Origin: Paremcibacter congregatus
Lineage (GTDB): Bacteria > Pseudomonadota > Alphaproteobacteria > Sphingomonadales > Emcibacteraceae
Direction: 5' to 3'
Assembly (NCBI RefSeq): GCF_006385135.1
Contig: NZ_CP041025.1
Span: 2,015,501 to 2,079,500, forward strand
DNA: 64,000 bases
Part shown: piece after piece, positions 9,469-18,331 of the stretch
How the letters are laid out: every line of letters begins with the position of its first letter
Position numbering within the stretch: the first letter of the stretch is position 1
The notes under the pieces: model-generated
The model's input: only the letters and a program-made list of their open reading frames with translations
Told to the model about the DNA's origin: nothing
The model's database searches: none
Translations under genes and position numbers: made by a program

Positions 9469-9880
9469 ATCACTTCACTTTTCTTAAATCTAAGTGCACC
9501 CCAAACAAGCAAACTCTACCTTTTATTGCCTTACATACTACCATAAAAACCACTATGGTCCAACCTCTTGTCAGATAATGGCATTTAAAAGTATAGCGCA
9601 GGTCTGCTTGGGGCATTGCCCCGTCTTTCCTTGTTTATTAAATTCTTCACTTGTTCAACCAGCCGTTCACTTGTCACGCGAAACATTTTCTGAACAGTTT
9701 TGTATCGATATATTCGAATCTTTTTATATATTATAGTTAACAACGCAGTATATCATTAAACCATTAGTTGCCAAGTGTAAAACATATATCCTTTTAGAAA
9801 GACGCCTCGTCTTGAAAAACATCATATCCATTAGGTTTTACAACTAGTTGATTGAAATCATAACCTCTCTTTTTTTTATG
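9469..9880. other. AT-rich intergenic region upstream of the double CSD gene
   Basis: This ~410-bp stretch has no credible ORF. It contains a short GC palindrome (GGGGCATTGCCCC, near 9610) in otherwise AT-rich sequence. It must hold the promoter and leader of the cold-shock gene read on the minus strand. No riboswitch or small RNA could be identified. Confidence 0.5.
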
Positions 9881-9916
9881 AAAAAGGCGGGGGCACCGTA
9901 AATACCTCCGCCTTTT
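9881..9916 (-). terminator. Rho-independent terminator after nhaB
   Basis: On the minus strand the stem AAAAGGCGG...CCGCCTTTTT is followed by U-rich sequence. It lies 20 nt past the nhaB stop. Confidence 0.85.
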
Positions 9917-9936
9917 AAACATCACTGTAGAATTAT

Positions 9937-11544
9937 CTAATGCGAGGATTTCTCCAGGGTCCCGTGAGACTCCTGTGGCGGGACATGATGATTAATCAAT
10001 CCCTTGTCATACATGATATCCGTCGCAGGCTCCAACAGCATTACTACGGCCAAAAACCCGGTCAAAGACATCACAATGGTGTACGGCAGCGCCATAGTCA
10101 CCATTCGCATATATGACAACCGGATCAACGGTGCAATCGCAGATGTCAGAAGGAACAGGAAGGCAGCCTGGCCATTAGGTGTTGCAACAGACGGGATGTT
10201 TGTTCCTGTGTTAATTGCCACAGCCATCAGATCAAACACATCCCGGCTAATAGTGCCGGCGACAAGTGCCTTCTGAATCTCTGAGATATAAACGGTACCG
10301 ACAAAGACATTATCACTGATCGCCGACAATATCCCGTTGGCAATATAGAAACCGGCAATCTGTTCAGAACCTTCCAGTGACAGAACATAACGAATCACGC
10401 CACCAAACAGGTCCTGTTCGGCGATAACCGCAACAATCGCGAAAAACACCACCAACAACGCGGTAAAGGGCAAAGCTTCCTCAAAAGCCTTTCCGATCTG
10501 GTGTTCTTCAGAAACACCGGTCAAGGCAGTGAGCAGTACGATCACAGACAAACCGATAATCCCGACAGGCGCCAGATGGAACATCAGGCCAATAACCAGC
10601 CAGATAGCAACAACGACCTGAGCAATCAGGGAAGCACGGTCGCGGTTGGTGCGCTGAGCTGTTTCTTTTTGGTCGAAGTCTTCCAGGATGCCCCGAACCA
10701 CATCGGGTAATTTCGCGCCATAACCGAATACACTGGTTTTTTCAAGAACAACACAGGTCGTCAGGCCAACAACCAACACAGGCATCGTGATCGGAGACAT
10801 GCGGAAGAAGAATTCAATAAAATCCCAGCCGGCGCGCTCGCCAATAATCAGATTCTGTGGTTCCCCCACCAGGGTACAAACCCCGCCAAGGGCGGTGCCA
10901 ACCAAGGCATGCATCATCAAGCTGCGCAGAAAAGCACGGAACTGATCCAGGTCCTCGCGGTGCAATTCCTGTACATCGTCATCGGCAGAATGATCGTGGT
11001 CATGGCTGGCTTGTTTGCCGGATGCCGCCTTATGATAAATCGCATAAAAACCGACAGCGACGGTAATCACCACCGCCGTAACAGTCAACGCATCCAAAAA
11101 GGCTGATAATACTGCCGCAATCAAACAAAACAGAAAAGACAACAGGGTTTTGGACCGCACATTCAGAAGAACCTTGGTGAAGACAAACAACAGCAGTTTT
11201 TGCATAAAATAAATGCCGGCCACCATAAAGACCAGAAGCAGAATAACCTCCAGTCCACTCTCAATTTCATGCTTGACCATACTCGGCGTTGTCATCTGCA
11301 TAAAGAGCGCTTCAATCGCCAGCAAGCCTCCTGGTAACAAAGGATAACACTTAAGCGCCATCGCAAGCGTGAAGATGAATTCAACAACAAGCATCCAACC
11401 CACAATATAACCACCATGTTCAGCCCCAAGCGTCAGGAGAACCAATGGATTGAGAATCAAAAAACCGATGATGGTTAGCTTGTACCATTCCGGTGAATGA
11501 CCAAGGAAATTCTTGGTCATTCCCGATGCAATAGAATTTGCCAT
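9937..11544 (-). CDS. nhaB: Na+/H+ antiporter NhaB
   Basis: This 535-aa inner-membrane sodium/proton antiporter exports Na+ and helps pH and salt homeostasis. It aligns well with E. coli NhaB from the N terminus ([22 protein letters not shown]), through the shared [20 protein letters not shown] (about 57-76) and [18 protein letters not shown], to [20 protein letters not shown]. About 12 membrane segments are visible. A His/Asp-rich cytoplasmic loop ([13 protein letters not shown], about 177-189) is a local variation and could sense metal or pH. It is a single gene with its own terminator. Presence of NhaB fits a marine or saline life. Confidence 0.96.
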   Translation of the reverse strand: MANSIASGMTKNFLGHSPEWYKLTIIGFLILNPLVLLTLGAEHGGYIVGWMLVVEFIFTLAMALKCYPLLPGGLLAIEALFMQMTTPSMVKHEIESGLEVILLLVFMVAGIYFMQKLLLFVFTKVLLNVRSKTLLSFLFCLIAAVLSAFLDALTVTAVVITVAVGFYAIYHKAASGKQASHDHDHSADDDVQELHREDLDQFRAFLRSLMMHALVGTALGGVCTLVGEPQNLIIGERAGWDFIEFFFRMSPITMPVLVVGLTTCVVLEKTSVFGYGAKLPDVVRGILEDFDQKETAQRTNRDRASLIAQVVVAIWLVIGLMFHLAPVGIIGLSVIVLLTALTGVSEEHQIGKAFEEALPFTALLVVFFAIVAVIAEQDLFGGVIRYVLSLEGSEQIAGFYIANGILSAISDNVFVGTVYISEIQKALVAGTISRDVFDLMAVAINTGTNIPSVATPNGQAAFLFLLTSAIAPLIRLSYMRMVTMALPYTIVMSLTGFLAVVMLLEPATDIMYDKGLINHHVPPQESHGTLEKSSH

Positions 11545-11767
11545 TTGTGTGCTTTGCCTTCCTAAGAAAATTTACTGTGACGATTTTGGGGTCGTCGTTA
11601 TTTATAACCCTGTCTTTTATTACATTTTCCCGGCTTGTCAAATCAAGAAAAACCGAAAAAAACCTGTGAAAAGCCTTTTCTTCACTGTCCTGTCTTCCAG
11701 AATCCGACTGGACAGGACCGCCTGAATAGAATAATCACTAAATCCATATGTTAAACAAGAGCCGCTC

Positions 11768-12199
11768 ATGATTGATCAACTTTACCAAAAAGCCATTTTA
11801 AAACATGCCGCTGCTGCGATTGGCCATGGTGCTGTTGATCCTGCCGACAGACACTTAACGGTTCACAATCCTTTATGTGGTGACAGAATAACCGTGTCTC
11901 TGACCCTTGAGGGAGAAAAAATATCCAGCTTTGCTCATAAGACAAAGGCCTGTGTCTTATGCCAGGCCAGCGCATCGATTCTTGCAGAGAGTATTGTCAA
12001 TGAAACGCATGAAAGTCTTGAGATTGTCTATCAAAACCTGAAAAGCGGCCTGTCCGATAAACAGCTTACAGAATGGCCGGAAGATAAATGGCGGGCGCTG
12101 CATATCTTCCAGCCTGTTTCAGATCATAAAAATAGGTTTACCTGTGTCACCCTTCCCTTTGAGGCCACGCTAAAGGCTTTAAACGGGGATAAATCCTGA
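11768..12199 (+). CDS. SufU/NifU-like iron-sulfur cluster scaffold protein
   Basis: This 143-aa protein of the NifU N-terminal/SufU family should act in the cytoplasm as an Fe-S scaffold or sulfur-transfer partner. The three conserved Cys positions are in NPLCGDR (about 38), ACVLCQAS (about 60-63) and RFTCVTLP (near 127), and the partner Asp is in the first motif. The acceptor-like region CQASASILAES matches the SufU type. It is transcribed toward the bufferin operon and ends 5 bp from the DoxX stop. No other suf genes are near, so its main partner must be elsewhere. Confidence 0.85.
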   Translation: MIDQLYQKAILKHAAAAIGHGAVDPADRHLTVHNPLCGDRITVSLTLEGEKISSFAHKTKACVLCQASASILAESIVNETHESLEIVYQNLKSGLSDKQLTEWPEDKWRALHIFQPVSDHKNRFTCVTLPFEATLKALNGDKS

Positions 12200-12204
12200 T
12201 CCCT

Positions 12205-12705
12205 TTACAGGCATTTCTTACAAATCAGCCGGTCCAGGGACAGTTTCCCGCCGCCCTTGGCCATAATGACCAGCAATGCAATCGCCCATAGGCCATGAAC
12301 GGTCCAGAGATTGGGATAAACGAAAATCTGGATCACAGCCGTCATCGCCAACATCGCCAAGGCAGCATAACGAGTGAACAGGCCGAAGATCAGCGCCATT
12401 GGCAACAGGATTTCCGCTGCAAGCGCCATATGGGCCGCCAGTTCCGGGGACAACAATGGCAAATCATACTCATATTCAAACAATGTGTATGTCCCCGATG
12501 CCACAGTCCAATCCAAAGTCACCACATTCCAGATCTGGGCGAGAGAAAACTCTCCCAGTCCTGCTTCATTAAATGCAATTTTGGTCATGGCCGATTTCCA
12601 GAAAATAGCTGCCATGATAATACGACCCGCCATCGCCAGATAACAAATCTCAATTTTGCCCATCAGGCCACTCAGCCACATCACCAGCTTTTTTAATGTC
12701 ATCAT
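12205..12705 (-). CDS. DoxX family membrane protein of the bufferin locus
   Basis: This 166-aa integral membrane protein has four predicted membrane helices and a DoxX pattern (AGRIIMAAIFWKSAMTKI, LAAEILLPMALIFGLFTRYAALAM). It is the last gene of the minus-strand operon bufA1-bufB1-bufC1-doxX, 21 bp after bufC1. The same four-gene order is known from gig (gold-induced) and bufferin clusters, where DoxX (GigT) accompanies the peptide-modifying genes. A role in redox supply or metal/peptide handling at the membrane is inferred only. GGAGAAGG precedes the ATG. Confidence 0.88.
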   Translation of the reverse strand: MMTLKKLVMWLSGLMGKIEICYLAMAGRIIMAAIFWKSAMTKIAFNEAGLGEFSLAQIWNVVTLDWTVASGTYTLFEYEYDLPLLSPELAAHMALAAEILLPMALIFGLFTRYAALAMLAMTAVIQIFVYPNLWTVHGLWAIALLVIMAKGGGKLSLDRLICKKCL

Positions 12706-12726
12706 TTGCCTTCTCCTTGCCCGTTA

Positions 12727-13497
12727 TTACTTAATCATAAAACCGTCTATCAGATCAGCCTGCAGAATGGCCTGCAAAGCCACCTCCAGTGAAAAGTCCG
12801 TATAAAGATCCATAACCTGCGTACCGGCCTGCCCCAGTGTCTCGCCCGCTGCCAACCGTTTCACCAATTCATATCCCGCCTCATCCAGCCGCATCACTTC
12901 AACCTCCAGCTCCCGACGAAACACAACAAGGTATGATTCTCCCTGATCCAGATTAATTTCGACTCCCAAAGGGCTGTCTTCCTGATTTGCTAGCCAGATA
13001 TCCAGAATGGGATAGACGCTGTGGAGCATCCCCATATTAGGTAAAAAACGGAAGACCAGATCGTTAAATTTTTCTGGGGCGATCTCGTTAAGCCGGGCAA
13101 CCCCAAATCCGCTGGCGTCTGGCCCATTAAACGTAGAATTCCATTGATGTTCGAACCGGGCCACGTCAGACAAATACGGCAAGCCTTCTACCTCCGGTAC
13201 ACTGCACAGAAAATTCGCCATTTCCGCCCCATAGGTCATCAAAATCGGGCTTTTTGGTGGACAGACGCGAATGTAACGCCGGGCGAGCTGATCAAAAAAA
13301 ACCTGACCAACCAACCGATACAGGACCGGGAAATTCTGTGCCAAGGCTGCCCCGAGTGTAATAAAACTGTTATTGCAGTATATATTCAGACGATCTTCCA
13401 CCGGTAACCCGGCCGGGACAATCGCGTCACTAACAAGTCCGGTATCCCCTTCCAGAATAGACCGGGTGAAACGATGTTGAAAATTACCCACAGACAT
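12727..13497 (-). CDS. bufC: DUF2063 protein, MNIO partner (BufC-type), locus 1
   Basis: This 256-aa protein has the DUF2063 domain in the N-terminal half (QHRFTRSILEGDTG...RLNIYCNNSFITLGAALAQNFPVLYRLVG). DUF2063 proteins bind the leader of the precursor peptide and assist the DUF692 oxidase. The ATG at 13497 (MSVGNFQHRF) is chosen over the upstream start at 13530, as it fits the family start. It overlaps the bufB1 stop by 14 bp, which suggests translational coupling. The C-terminal half (about 150-256) is variable and resembles the RRE-like part of this family. It lies second to last in the operon. Confidence 0.9.
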   Translation of the reverse strand: MSVGNFQHRFTRSILEGDTGLVSDAIVPAGLPVEDRLNIYCNNSFITLGAALAQNFPVLYRLVGQVFFDQLARRYIRVCPPKSPILMTYGAEMANFLCSVPEVEGLPYLSDVARFEHQWNSTFNGPDASGFGVARLNEIAPEKFNDLVFRFLPNMGMLHSVYPILDIWLANQEDSPLGVEINLDQGESYLVVFRRELEVEVMRLDEAGYELVKRLAAGETLGQAGTQVMDLYTDFSLEVALQAILQADLIDGFMIK

Positions 13498-14389
13498 AAT
13501 CTTGCTCTTCCTGAAGGTTTTGACAGCCATGTGTTTTAAGAAAAATGTCGGCCCGATGTGCTTCCTGTTGCAAGGTCATCAGGGAAGGAATATTGCTGTC
13601 CCATTCGATCAGACTTGGTTTGGGGCCCATCAGTTTCAGAGTATAATCATATAACGCCCAGACATCCCGCGAAACATTGGTGCCATGGTCGTCAATGCGC
13701 AACGTCTTCCCCCGCCAAGTTTTAAGTGAATGACCGGCAAGGTGGATTTCCTGAACAGTATCAGGCTTCAGAGCCGCGAGGTAGGTTTGTGCATCCCAAC
13801 CATGGTTCTCGCAACTGACGTAAACATTGTTCACATCCAACAACAAGCCACAGCCGGTCCGCGCCAAAATCTGATTGAGGAACTCCGGCTCCTCCATAAC
13901 ACTGGCATGCAGCAAAAGATACGTGGACGGGTTTTCCACCAGAATCTGGCGGCCGAGAAAATCCTGCACCTGCTCAATATGATCACAGGTCAATTGCAGG
14001 GTTTCAGGTGTATAGGGCAAAGGGATCAAATCATTAAGATAAACCCCGTTGGCGACACTCCAGGAAATATGCTCCGACACCAGGGCCGGTTGATACCGGT
14101 CCACCGCTTTCTTTACGGCCTTCAGGTGATCCAGAGACACCCCGTCTGCACTGCCCAATGACAGGCCGACGCCATGCATGGACAAGGGATATTTTTCGCG
14201 GATTTTTTCCAGAAAGAAGTGTGGCGCGCCGCCGGCCCCCATATAATTCTCTGTGTGGACTTCAAACCAGCCGACATCAGGGTTTGTCTCCAGAACGTCC
14301 TGATAATGTTGCGGCTTAAGCCCGATCCCGGCACGCACCGGAATCGGGTCAGAATTCAGGGCCCGCCTATCCTTCTTGAAGGGAGACAT
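13484..14389 (-). CDS. bufB: MNIO (DUF692) peptide-modifying oxidase, locus 1
   Basis: This 301-aa TIM-barrel enzyme belongs to the multinuclear non-haem iron oxidase family (DUF692), which uses O2 to convert Cys residues of precursor peptides into heterocycles. Likely metal ligands are visible in order: MHGVGLSLG, SEHISW, ENPSTY, LLLDVNNVYVSCENHG, HLAGH, DDHG and IEWDSNIP. The start is 10 bp after the bufA1 stop, and the end overlaps bufC1 by 14 bp, so the three genes form one unit. The DUF2282 neighbour identifies the substrate. Chemistry is known for the family and inferred here. Confidence 0.93.
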   Translation of the reverse strand: MSPFKKDRRALNSDPIPVRAGIGLKPQHYQDVLETNPDVGWFEVHTENYMGAGGAPHFFLEKIREKYPLSMHGVGLSLGSADGVSLDHLKAVKKAVDRYQPALVSEHISWSVANGVYLNDLIPLPYTPETLQLTCDHIEQVQDFLGRQILVENPSTYLLLHASVMEEPEFLNQILARTGCGLLLDVNNVYVSCENHGWDAQTYLAALKPDTVQEIHLAGHSLKTWRGKTLRIDDHGTNVSRDVWALYDYTLKLMGPKPSLIEWDSNIPSLMTLQQEAHRADIFLKTHGCQNLQEEQDYVCG

Positions 14390-14399
14390 GCGCTAACGC

Positions 14400-14669
14400 C
14401 TATTTGTCAGACTTGAGGCTGCCACCGACGATTTTCTCGCATGTCCCTTTGGGAACATAGATCCAGGCGTCTTTCTGTCCATCTGTTGTCGAGGTTCCAG
14501 CACAGGAAGAATTGGCCGTCGCACAATCATTGTGTCCTGATTTTACAATGCCATAGCATTTTTCAACAGCCTTGTCTTTTGCCTGAACAACAGGTGCAGA
14601 AGCCATGGTCAAGGCCGCCGCCATTGCAGATGCGACAACGATTGATTTGGTGGGTGAAACTTTAGTCAT
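14400..14669 (-). CDS. bufA: DUF2282 bufferin precursor peptide (4-Cys type, BufA1)
   Basis: This 89-aa secreted small protein has a Sec signal peptide over about 1-30 (cleavage near VQA-KD). It is followed by a DUF2282 core with four Cys (38, 49, 56, 77) in [17 protein letters not shown] and [12 protein letters not shown]2282 peptides of bufferin/gig loci are modified on Cys by the DUF692 enzyme and help cells tolerate copper or gold. The gene is first in its operon and has its own 150-bp upstream region, so it can be expressed separately from locus 2. No confident promoter motif was found there. Confidence 0.92.
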   Translation of the reverse strand: MTKVSPTKSIVVASAMAAALTMASAPVVQAKDKAVEKCYGIVKSGHNDCATANSSCAGTSTTDGQKDAWIYVPKGTCEKIVGGSLKSDK

Positions 14670-14818
14670 TTTATAGTCCTCTCGGTTAATATTAATTATT
14701 CAAACTCATCACTACTCTACCCCGAAGAAAGTCAGATTCGATGAACAGCAACACGATCTCACAGTCGCTCTTCAAAGGAAAGTAACAGATGATCACACTA
14801 TTCGTGAACGTCCGTGAC

Positions 14819-15613
14819 CTAAAGCGGTAGTTTCGCATGATCTAGTCGGGATATTAATCCCTCAACCACCCAGCCTTTCAGGAAATTCGCGGCCTTGGCA
14901 GGTGCATCATCCCCGTAGAATTTCGCCAAGGCCTCACATACCTCTGGAAACGCTCTGTATTCGGAAACCACCTTCAAGGCGGCGGCTTCCTCCCGTGGCA
15001 GTGTCCTGAAATAACTACGCAAATCATACCGCCATTGTATCACATCGGCCGGTTCAGGCATTTTTTCTGGCAAAGTTGGTTCTTCATACTGTTCCTTCAC
15101 CGACGCCCATACCCCCGCTACATTCCATTCATAAGCCTGCATATAAAAAGAGGGATGAAACCTGAACCGTAAAGTCGTCCACACCATCGGCGATAAGGCC
15201 GCCACATCGGAAAGCGTTACATAAGGAGCATCAGGTGCGTCGAATACATCATGAAATTTCCATTCGAAATGCGCCATTTCCTGAACAACCGGATTGTCAC
15301 AATAAGGAGGCTCCTCCCCGACCAGTTTCTCAAGGTAACGCCCAAACAGCCTTAAGGAAGGATGACCGGAAGGATAGAGGTCTATATAAAGCTGACACAA
15401 TGTATAAAAAGCCTCATCCCCCAGCATGGTATGCAGAACAGGATAATCTTCCTGTAAAATATCCCGTAGCCGTGCCCGATAGGCATGTTGGTAAATCCCT
15501 AAGCGGCGTTCGGGACTGATCTTACCCCCCTTTTCAATACAAGAAAGGAAATCTGTTTTTTGACCAATCACAGCGCCATGAAACAACGCCTGCATTTTTT
15601 CAAGGTCGGACAT
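14819..15613 (-). CDS. bufC: DUF2063 protein, MNIO partner (BufC-type), locus 2
   Basis: This 264-aa paralogue of the locus 1 DUF2063 protein begins with the typical [20 protein letters not shown]...[33 protein letters not shown]. The ATG at 15613 is chosen. A longer reading frame reaching 15727 would lie wholly inside bufB2, so it is unlikely. The start overlaps the bufB2 stop by 14 bp, the same overlap as in locus 1. It ends the second operon; ~150 bp later comes bufA1 of locus 1. Function as substrate-binding partner of the MNIO is inferred from the family. Confidence 0.9.
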   Translation of the reverse strand: MSDLEKMQALFHGAVIGQKTDFLSCIEKGGKISPERRLGIYQHAYRARLRDILQEDYPVLHTMLGDEAFYTLCQLYIDLYPSGHPSLRLFGRYLEKLVGEEPPYCDNPVVQEMAHFEWKFHDVFDAPDAPYVTLSDVAALSPMVWTTLRFRFHPSFYMQAYEWNVAGVWASVKEQYEEPTLPEKMPEPADVIQWRYDLRSYFRTLPREEAAALKVVSEYRAFPEVCEALAKFYGDDAPAKAANFLKGWVVEGLISRLDHAKLPL

Positions 15614-16469
15614 TGCGGTCTCTCCTTTCAGTATCCGTGATCCCCCATGCTTTTTCCCCGATTTCACGCGCCTGATCAAGTTCCGCCAACAAAACCGGGA
15701 GCGCCGGAATGTTGTCATCCCGTTCAATCATAGTCGATACCGGACCAAATATTTCACATGCTTTTGCATAGAGATCCCATACTTCTGAGCGTACCGGATG
15801 ATCATGGGTGTCAATCAAAACATCGCCATTATCTTCATGTCCTGCCAGGTGAAACTGCCAAACCCGGTCTTTCGGAATCGCTTGCATATAGGCTAGCGGA
15901 TCAAAGTCGTGATTAAACCCGCTCACATAGATATTATTGATGTCCAAAAGCAGCAGACAATCCGCCCCCTCGGCCACCTCAGCAATAAACTCCCATTCGG
16001 TCATGTCGGAATTGGTAAACCCCAGGTAACTGGACGCATTTTCCAGCAAAATTTGCCGACCAAGATAATCCTGAACCTGTTTCACTCTGTCAATAACATG
16101 ACGGGCCGTATCCTGATTATATGGCAGCGGCATCAGATCATGTAAATTATGTCCGCCAAGGCCTGTCCAGCACATATGGTCGGAAACCCAGGAGGGATTA
16201 ACCCTGTCGGCCAGCTTTTTAAGATCGGCCAGATATTCCATATTCAAGGGATCGGTTGCCCCGATGGAAAGCGATACCCCATGCATGACAACGGGATAAC
16301 GCTCTATAATCTGATCAAGATAGTAAAGTGGCTTGCCCCCAGGCACCATGTAGTTCTCTGAAATAATCTCAAACCAGTCAACAGACGGGTTTTCAGTCAG
16401 AACAGACTCATAATGGTCAGGACGTAGACCCAAGCCAAAACCGAGATAAGGGCGCGGTGATTGTGTCAT
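15600..16469 (-). CDS. bufB: MNIO (DUF692) peptide-modifying oxidase, locus 2
   Basis: This 289-aa DUF692 TIM-barrel enzyme is paralogous to the locus 1 enzyme. The same ligand-bearing motifs are present: [56 protein letters not shown] and IERDDNIP. The start follows the precursor gene by 73 bp that hold a terminator-like hairpin, so translation of the enzyme should be lower than that of the peptide. Sequence differs enough from the locus 1 enzyme to suggest each is dedicated to its own precursor. Confidence 0.93.
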   Translation of the reverse strand: MTQSPRPYLGFGLGLRPDHYESVLTENPSVDWFEIISENYMVPGGKPLYYLDQIIERYPVVMHGVSLSIGATDPLNMEYLADLKKLADRVNPSWVSDHMCWTGLGGHNLHDLMPLPYNQDTARHVIDRVKQVQDYLGRQILLENASSYLGFTNSDMTEWEFIAEVAEGADCLLLLDINNIYVSGFNHDFDPLAYMQAIPKDRVWQFHLAGHEDNGDVLIDTHDHPVRSEVWDLYAKACEIFGPVSTMIERDDNIPALPVLLAELDQAREIGEKAWGITDTERRDRNVRP

Positions 16470-16484
16470 AAGTTATGGTCTCAT

Positions 16485-16525
16485 AAAAAACGGCGGCACC
16501 TTCCTGTAAAAGATACCGCCGTTTT
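16485..16525 (-). terminator. Intra-operon terminator/attenuator between bufA2 and bufB2
   Basis: On the minus strand AAAACGGCGGT (16525-16515) pairs with ACCGCCGTTTT and is followed by six U residues reaching 16485. It lies 18 nt after the precursor stop and ends 16 nt before the bufB2 ATG. It has full Rho-independent form but sits inside the operon, so read-through is expected to give much precursor mRNA and little enzyme mRNA. Confidence 0.8.
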
Positions 16526-16542
16526 CGTGTGTTTTCAAAGGC

Positions 16543-16818
16543 TTATTTGTCTTTTTTAACTTTGCCGCCTTTTTTGGCGCATTCTTCAGCAGACATGCTC
16601 AAAAAGCCCTGTCCCTTACAGGACCCCTGCCCCTTACAGGCATTCGTTTCTGTTTTACAGTCATTATGTCCTTTACAGGCATTCACACCATAACAATGTA
16701 CTTTAGCTTCTTTTCCTTTAGCATGGCCGTCACCAGCAGCAGCAACACCTGAGGCAGCAAAAATGCCAGCCGCAGAAACGGCCATTGCAAGTCCGAGTGT
16801 TTTCATTGGAGTTGTCAT
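16543..16818 (-). CDS. bufA: Cys-rich bufferin precursor peptide (6-Cys type, BufA2-like)
   Basis: This 91-aa protein has a signal peptide over about 1-28 and a Lys/Gly/Cys-rich core. The six Cys (42, 48, 54, 61, 67, 80) have spacing 5-5-6-5-12. The core shows an internal repeat, [10 protein letters not shown] then [10 protein letters not shown], followed by AEECAKKGG and a basic tail. This is the second precursor class of bufferin loci. It is the likely substrate of the DUF692/DUF2063 pair just downstream. Secretion plus many Cys suggests periplasmic or outer buffering of thiophilic metals; the metal itself cannot be read from sequence. Confidence 0.9.
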   Translation of the reverse strand: MTTPMKTLGLAMAVSAAGIFAASGVAAAGDGHAKGKEAKVHCYGVNACKGHNDCKTETNACKGQGSCKGQGFLSMSAEECAKKGGKVKKDK

Positions 16819-17193
16819 ATCTTAAAGTCTCTCTATATTTTGAGTCAATGTTAGCGGGCTAATTGTTACATTTGAATTTCTTATTTTCCCAGTCACACCA
16901 TATCACATATTTGTGTATCCTATAGCGGTGTTGCTAAATCTCTGAATAGTATACACGAATTCATTAATAAGTAAAATTATTGCCCCTGCCTGTACGCGGT
17001 CCACCGGGATGAAACAGAAAATATCTTAAGAATATCAATCTTTTTAAATTTAATAACGATTATTACTTGCATTATTAATCCGCATCGATATAGTGATCCC
17101 TACTGACGCGATAAAGACAACAGGGTTGCTCCCTCCCTATCCACATTGGGCAACCTATCTGACAGTTGTCATTGTGCGTTATGTTGATACCCT
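16819..17193. other. Promoter-bearing intergenic region between bufA2 and mscS
   Basis: This divergent, AT-rich region has no credible ORF. It must hold the bufA2 promoter on the minus strand and at least part of the mscS promoter on the plus strand. A small inverted repeat TGACA-gt-TGTCA is near 17160. I could not assign a sigma-factor class. Confidence 0.5.
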
Positions 17194-17243
17194 GGCCTGA
17201 TATGCATCCTATCCACCCATCCACCCAAAATGCATATCAGGCC
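17194..17243. repeat. Perfect 14-bp inverted repeat upstream of mscS
   Basis: The arms GGCCTGATATGCAT (17194-17207) and ATGCATATCAGGCC (17230-17243) are exact reverse complements. They flank a 22-nt pyrimidine-rich loop with a repeated CCACCCA. No U-run follows. It lies 110 bp before the mscS start and could be an operator, an mRNA leader hairpin or a small repeat element. Confidence 0.75.
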
Positions 17244-17353
17244 CTCCTCTCCCTTGCAGATTTACCTTGATCACTATTGCTTTCATTTTTCATTAGAAAT
17301 ATATTAACCATCAGGATTAATACCTCTATTCACAAATAAAAAAGGGTAACTAG

Positions 17354-18181
17354 ATGGAAAATGAAGTCGCACACTATTCAGAACTGGCGATGAACCTTGT
17401 CATGCTGCATGGCATGAATGTGCTCGGCGCGTTGCTGACATTAATTATTGGTTGGATGATCGCAGGTTGGGCACGTAAAGCCGTTTCCAGAATGCTGGGA
17501 CGAAGCTCACGGATAGATGTAACCCTGACATCTTTCCTCTCCAGCGCCGTTCGTTACATCATTATAATATTCACTCTTATCGCCGTATTGGGAAAATTCG
17601 GCGTCGAGACAACCAGCCTGGTTGCCATTCTTGGTGCGGCTTCTCTGGCGATTGGTCTCGCATTACAGGGTACTCTCGGCAATGTGGCCGCAGGTGTTAT
17701 GCTCCTGATCTTTCGTCCTTTTAAAATCGGTGATTTCATTGATGCAGCCGGACAGTCAGGCACCGTTAAAGATCTCGGTCTTTTTGTAACCGAACTGGCA
17801 ACGCCGGATAATGTCCAGATTATAGTCCCTAATGGCATGGTCTGGGGCGCCTCAATTAAAAACTTCTCGGCCCATGCCATCCGGCGTGTCGATCTGTTAA
17901 TCGGCATCGGGTATAATGATAATATTGATCATGCGATACAGCAGATTGGCTCGGTAATTGATGCGGATGAGCGGGCATTGAAATCACCTGAGGCGTCAAT
18001 TTTCGTCGGTGAACTTGCCGACAGCTCGGTTAACATTGTGGTTCGTGTTTGGACGGAAAGCGCAAATTACTGGCCTCTCAAAGCCGCATTGACCAAAAAC
18101 ATCAAACATAAATTCGATGAAAAAAACATATCGATCCCTTACCCGCAACAGGATCTTCATGTCATCACAATGACCAAATAA
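17354..18181 (+). CDS. mscS: Small-conductance mechanosensitive channel MscS
   Basis: This 275-aa inner-membrane channel opens under membrane tension to release solutes on osmotic downshock. It has three N-terminal membrane helices, then the pore helix (about 90-120: LVAILGAASLAIGLALQGTLGNVAAGVMLLIF, shown in parts) with the Gly/Ala packing of MscS. The cytoplasmic beta domain (FKIGDFIDAAGQSGTVKDLGLFVTEL) and alpha/beta cage follow. Length is close to E. coli MscS (286). It is monocistronic, with a strong terminator at 18242-18275. Confidence 0.95.
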   Translation: MENEVAHYSELAMNLVMLHGMNVLGALLTLIIGWMIAGWARKAVSRMLGRSSRIDVTLTSFLSSAVRYIIIIFTLIAVLGKFGVETTSLVAILGAASLAIGLALQGTLGNVAAGVMLLIFRPFKIGDFIDAAGQSGTVKDLGLFVTELATPDNVQIIVPNGMVWGASIKNFSAHAIRRVDLLIGIGYNDNIDHAIQQIGSVIDADERALKSPEASIFVGELADSSVNIVVRVWTESANYWPLKAALTKNIKHKFDEKNISIPYPQQDLHVITMTK

Positions 18182-18188
18182 AACTTTC

Positions 18189-18211
18189 CAGTCTGCAATA
18201 TTTGCAGACTG
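18189..18211. repeat. Perfect 10-bp inverted repeat after mscS
   Basis: CAGTCTGCAA (18189-18198) pairs with TTGCAGACTG (18202-18211) around a 3-nt loop, 7 nt past the mscS stop. It lacks a U-run and may stabilise the mRNA 3' end upstream of the true terminator. Confidence 0.6.
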
Positions 18212-18241
18212 AAAGCCGGATTTTCCCCACTTATCCTATTG

Positions 18242-18275
18242 ATAAGCCGTTTCATCGCAAACGGCTTATTTTTTT
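18242..18275 (+). terminator. Rho-independent terminator after mscS
   Basis: A perfect 11-bp stem (18242-18252 with 18259-18269) has a 6-nt loop and a run of seven T residues. It isolates mscS from the RND operon. Confidence 0.92.
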
Positions 18276-18331
18276 GAAAACGGCCTGTTACCGTGAAACT
18301 GGAAGATATCAGAGTGTAACAGGATAAAAAA

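Noticed and set aside
14670-14818. ECF-type promoter for bufA1
   Set aside because: I looked for GTAACC/CGAA-like pairs known from metal-responsive sigma factors but found no pair with sensible spacing.
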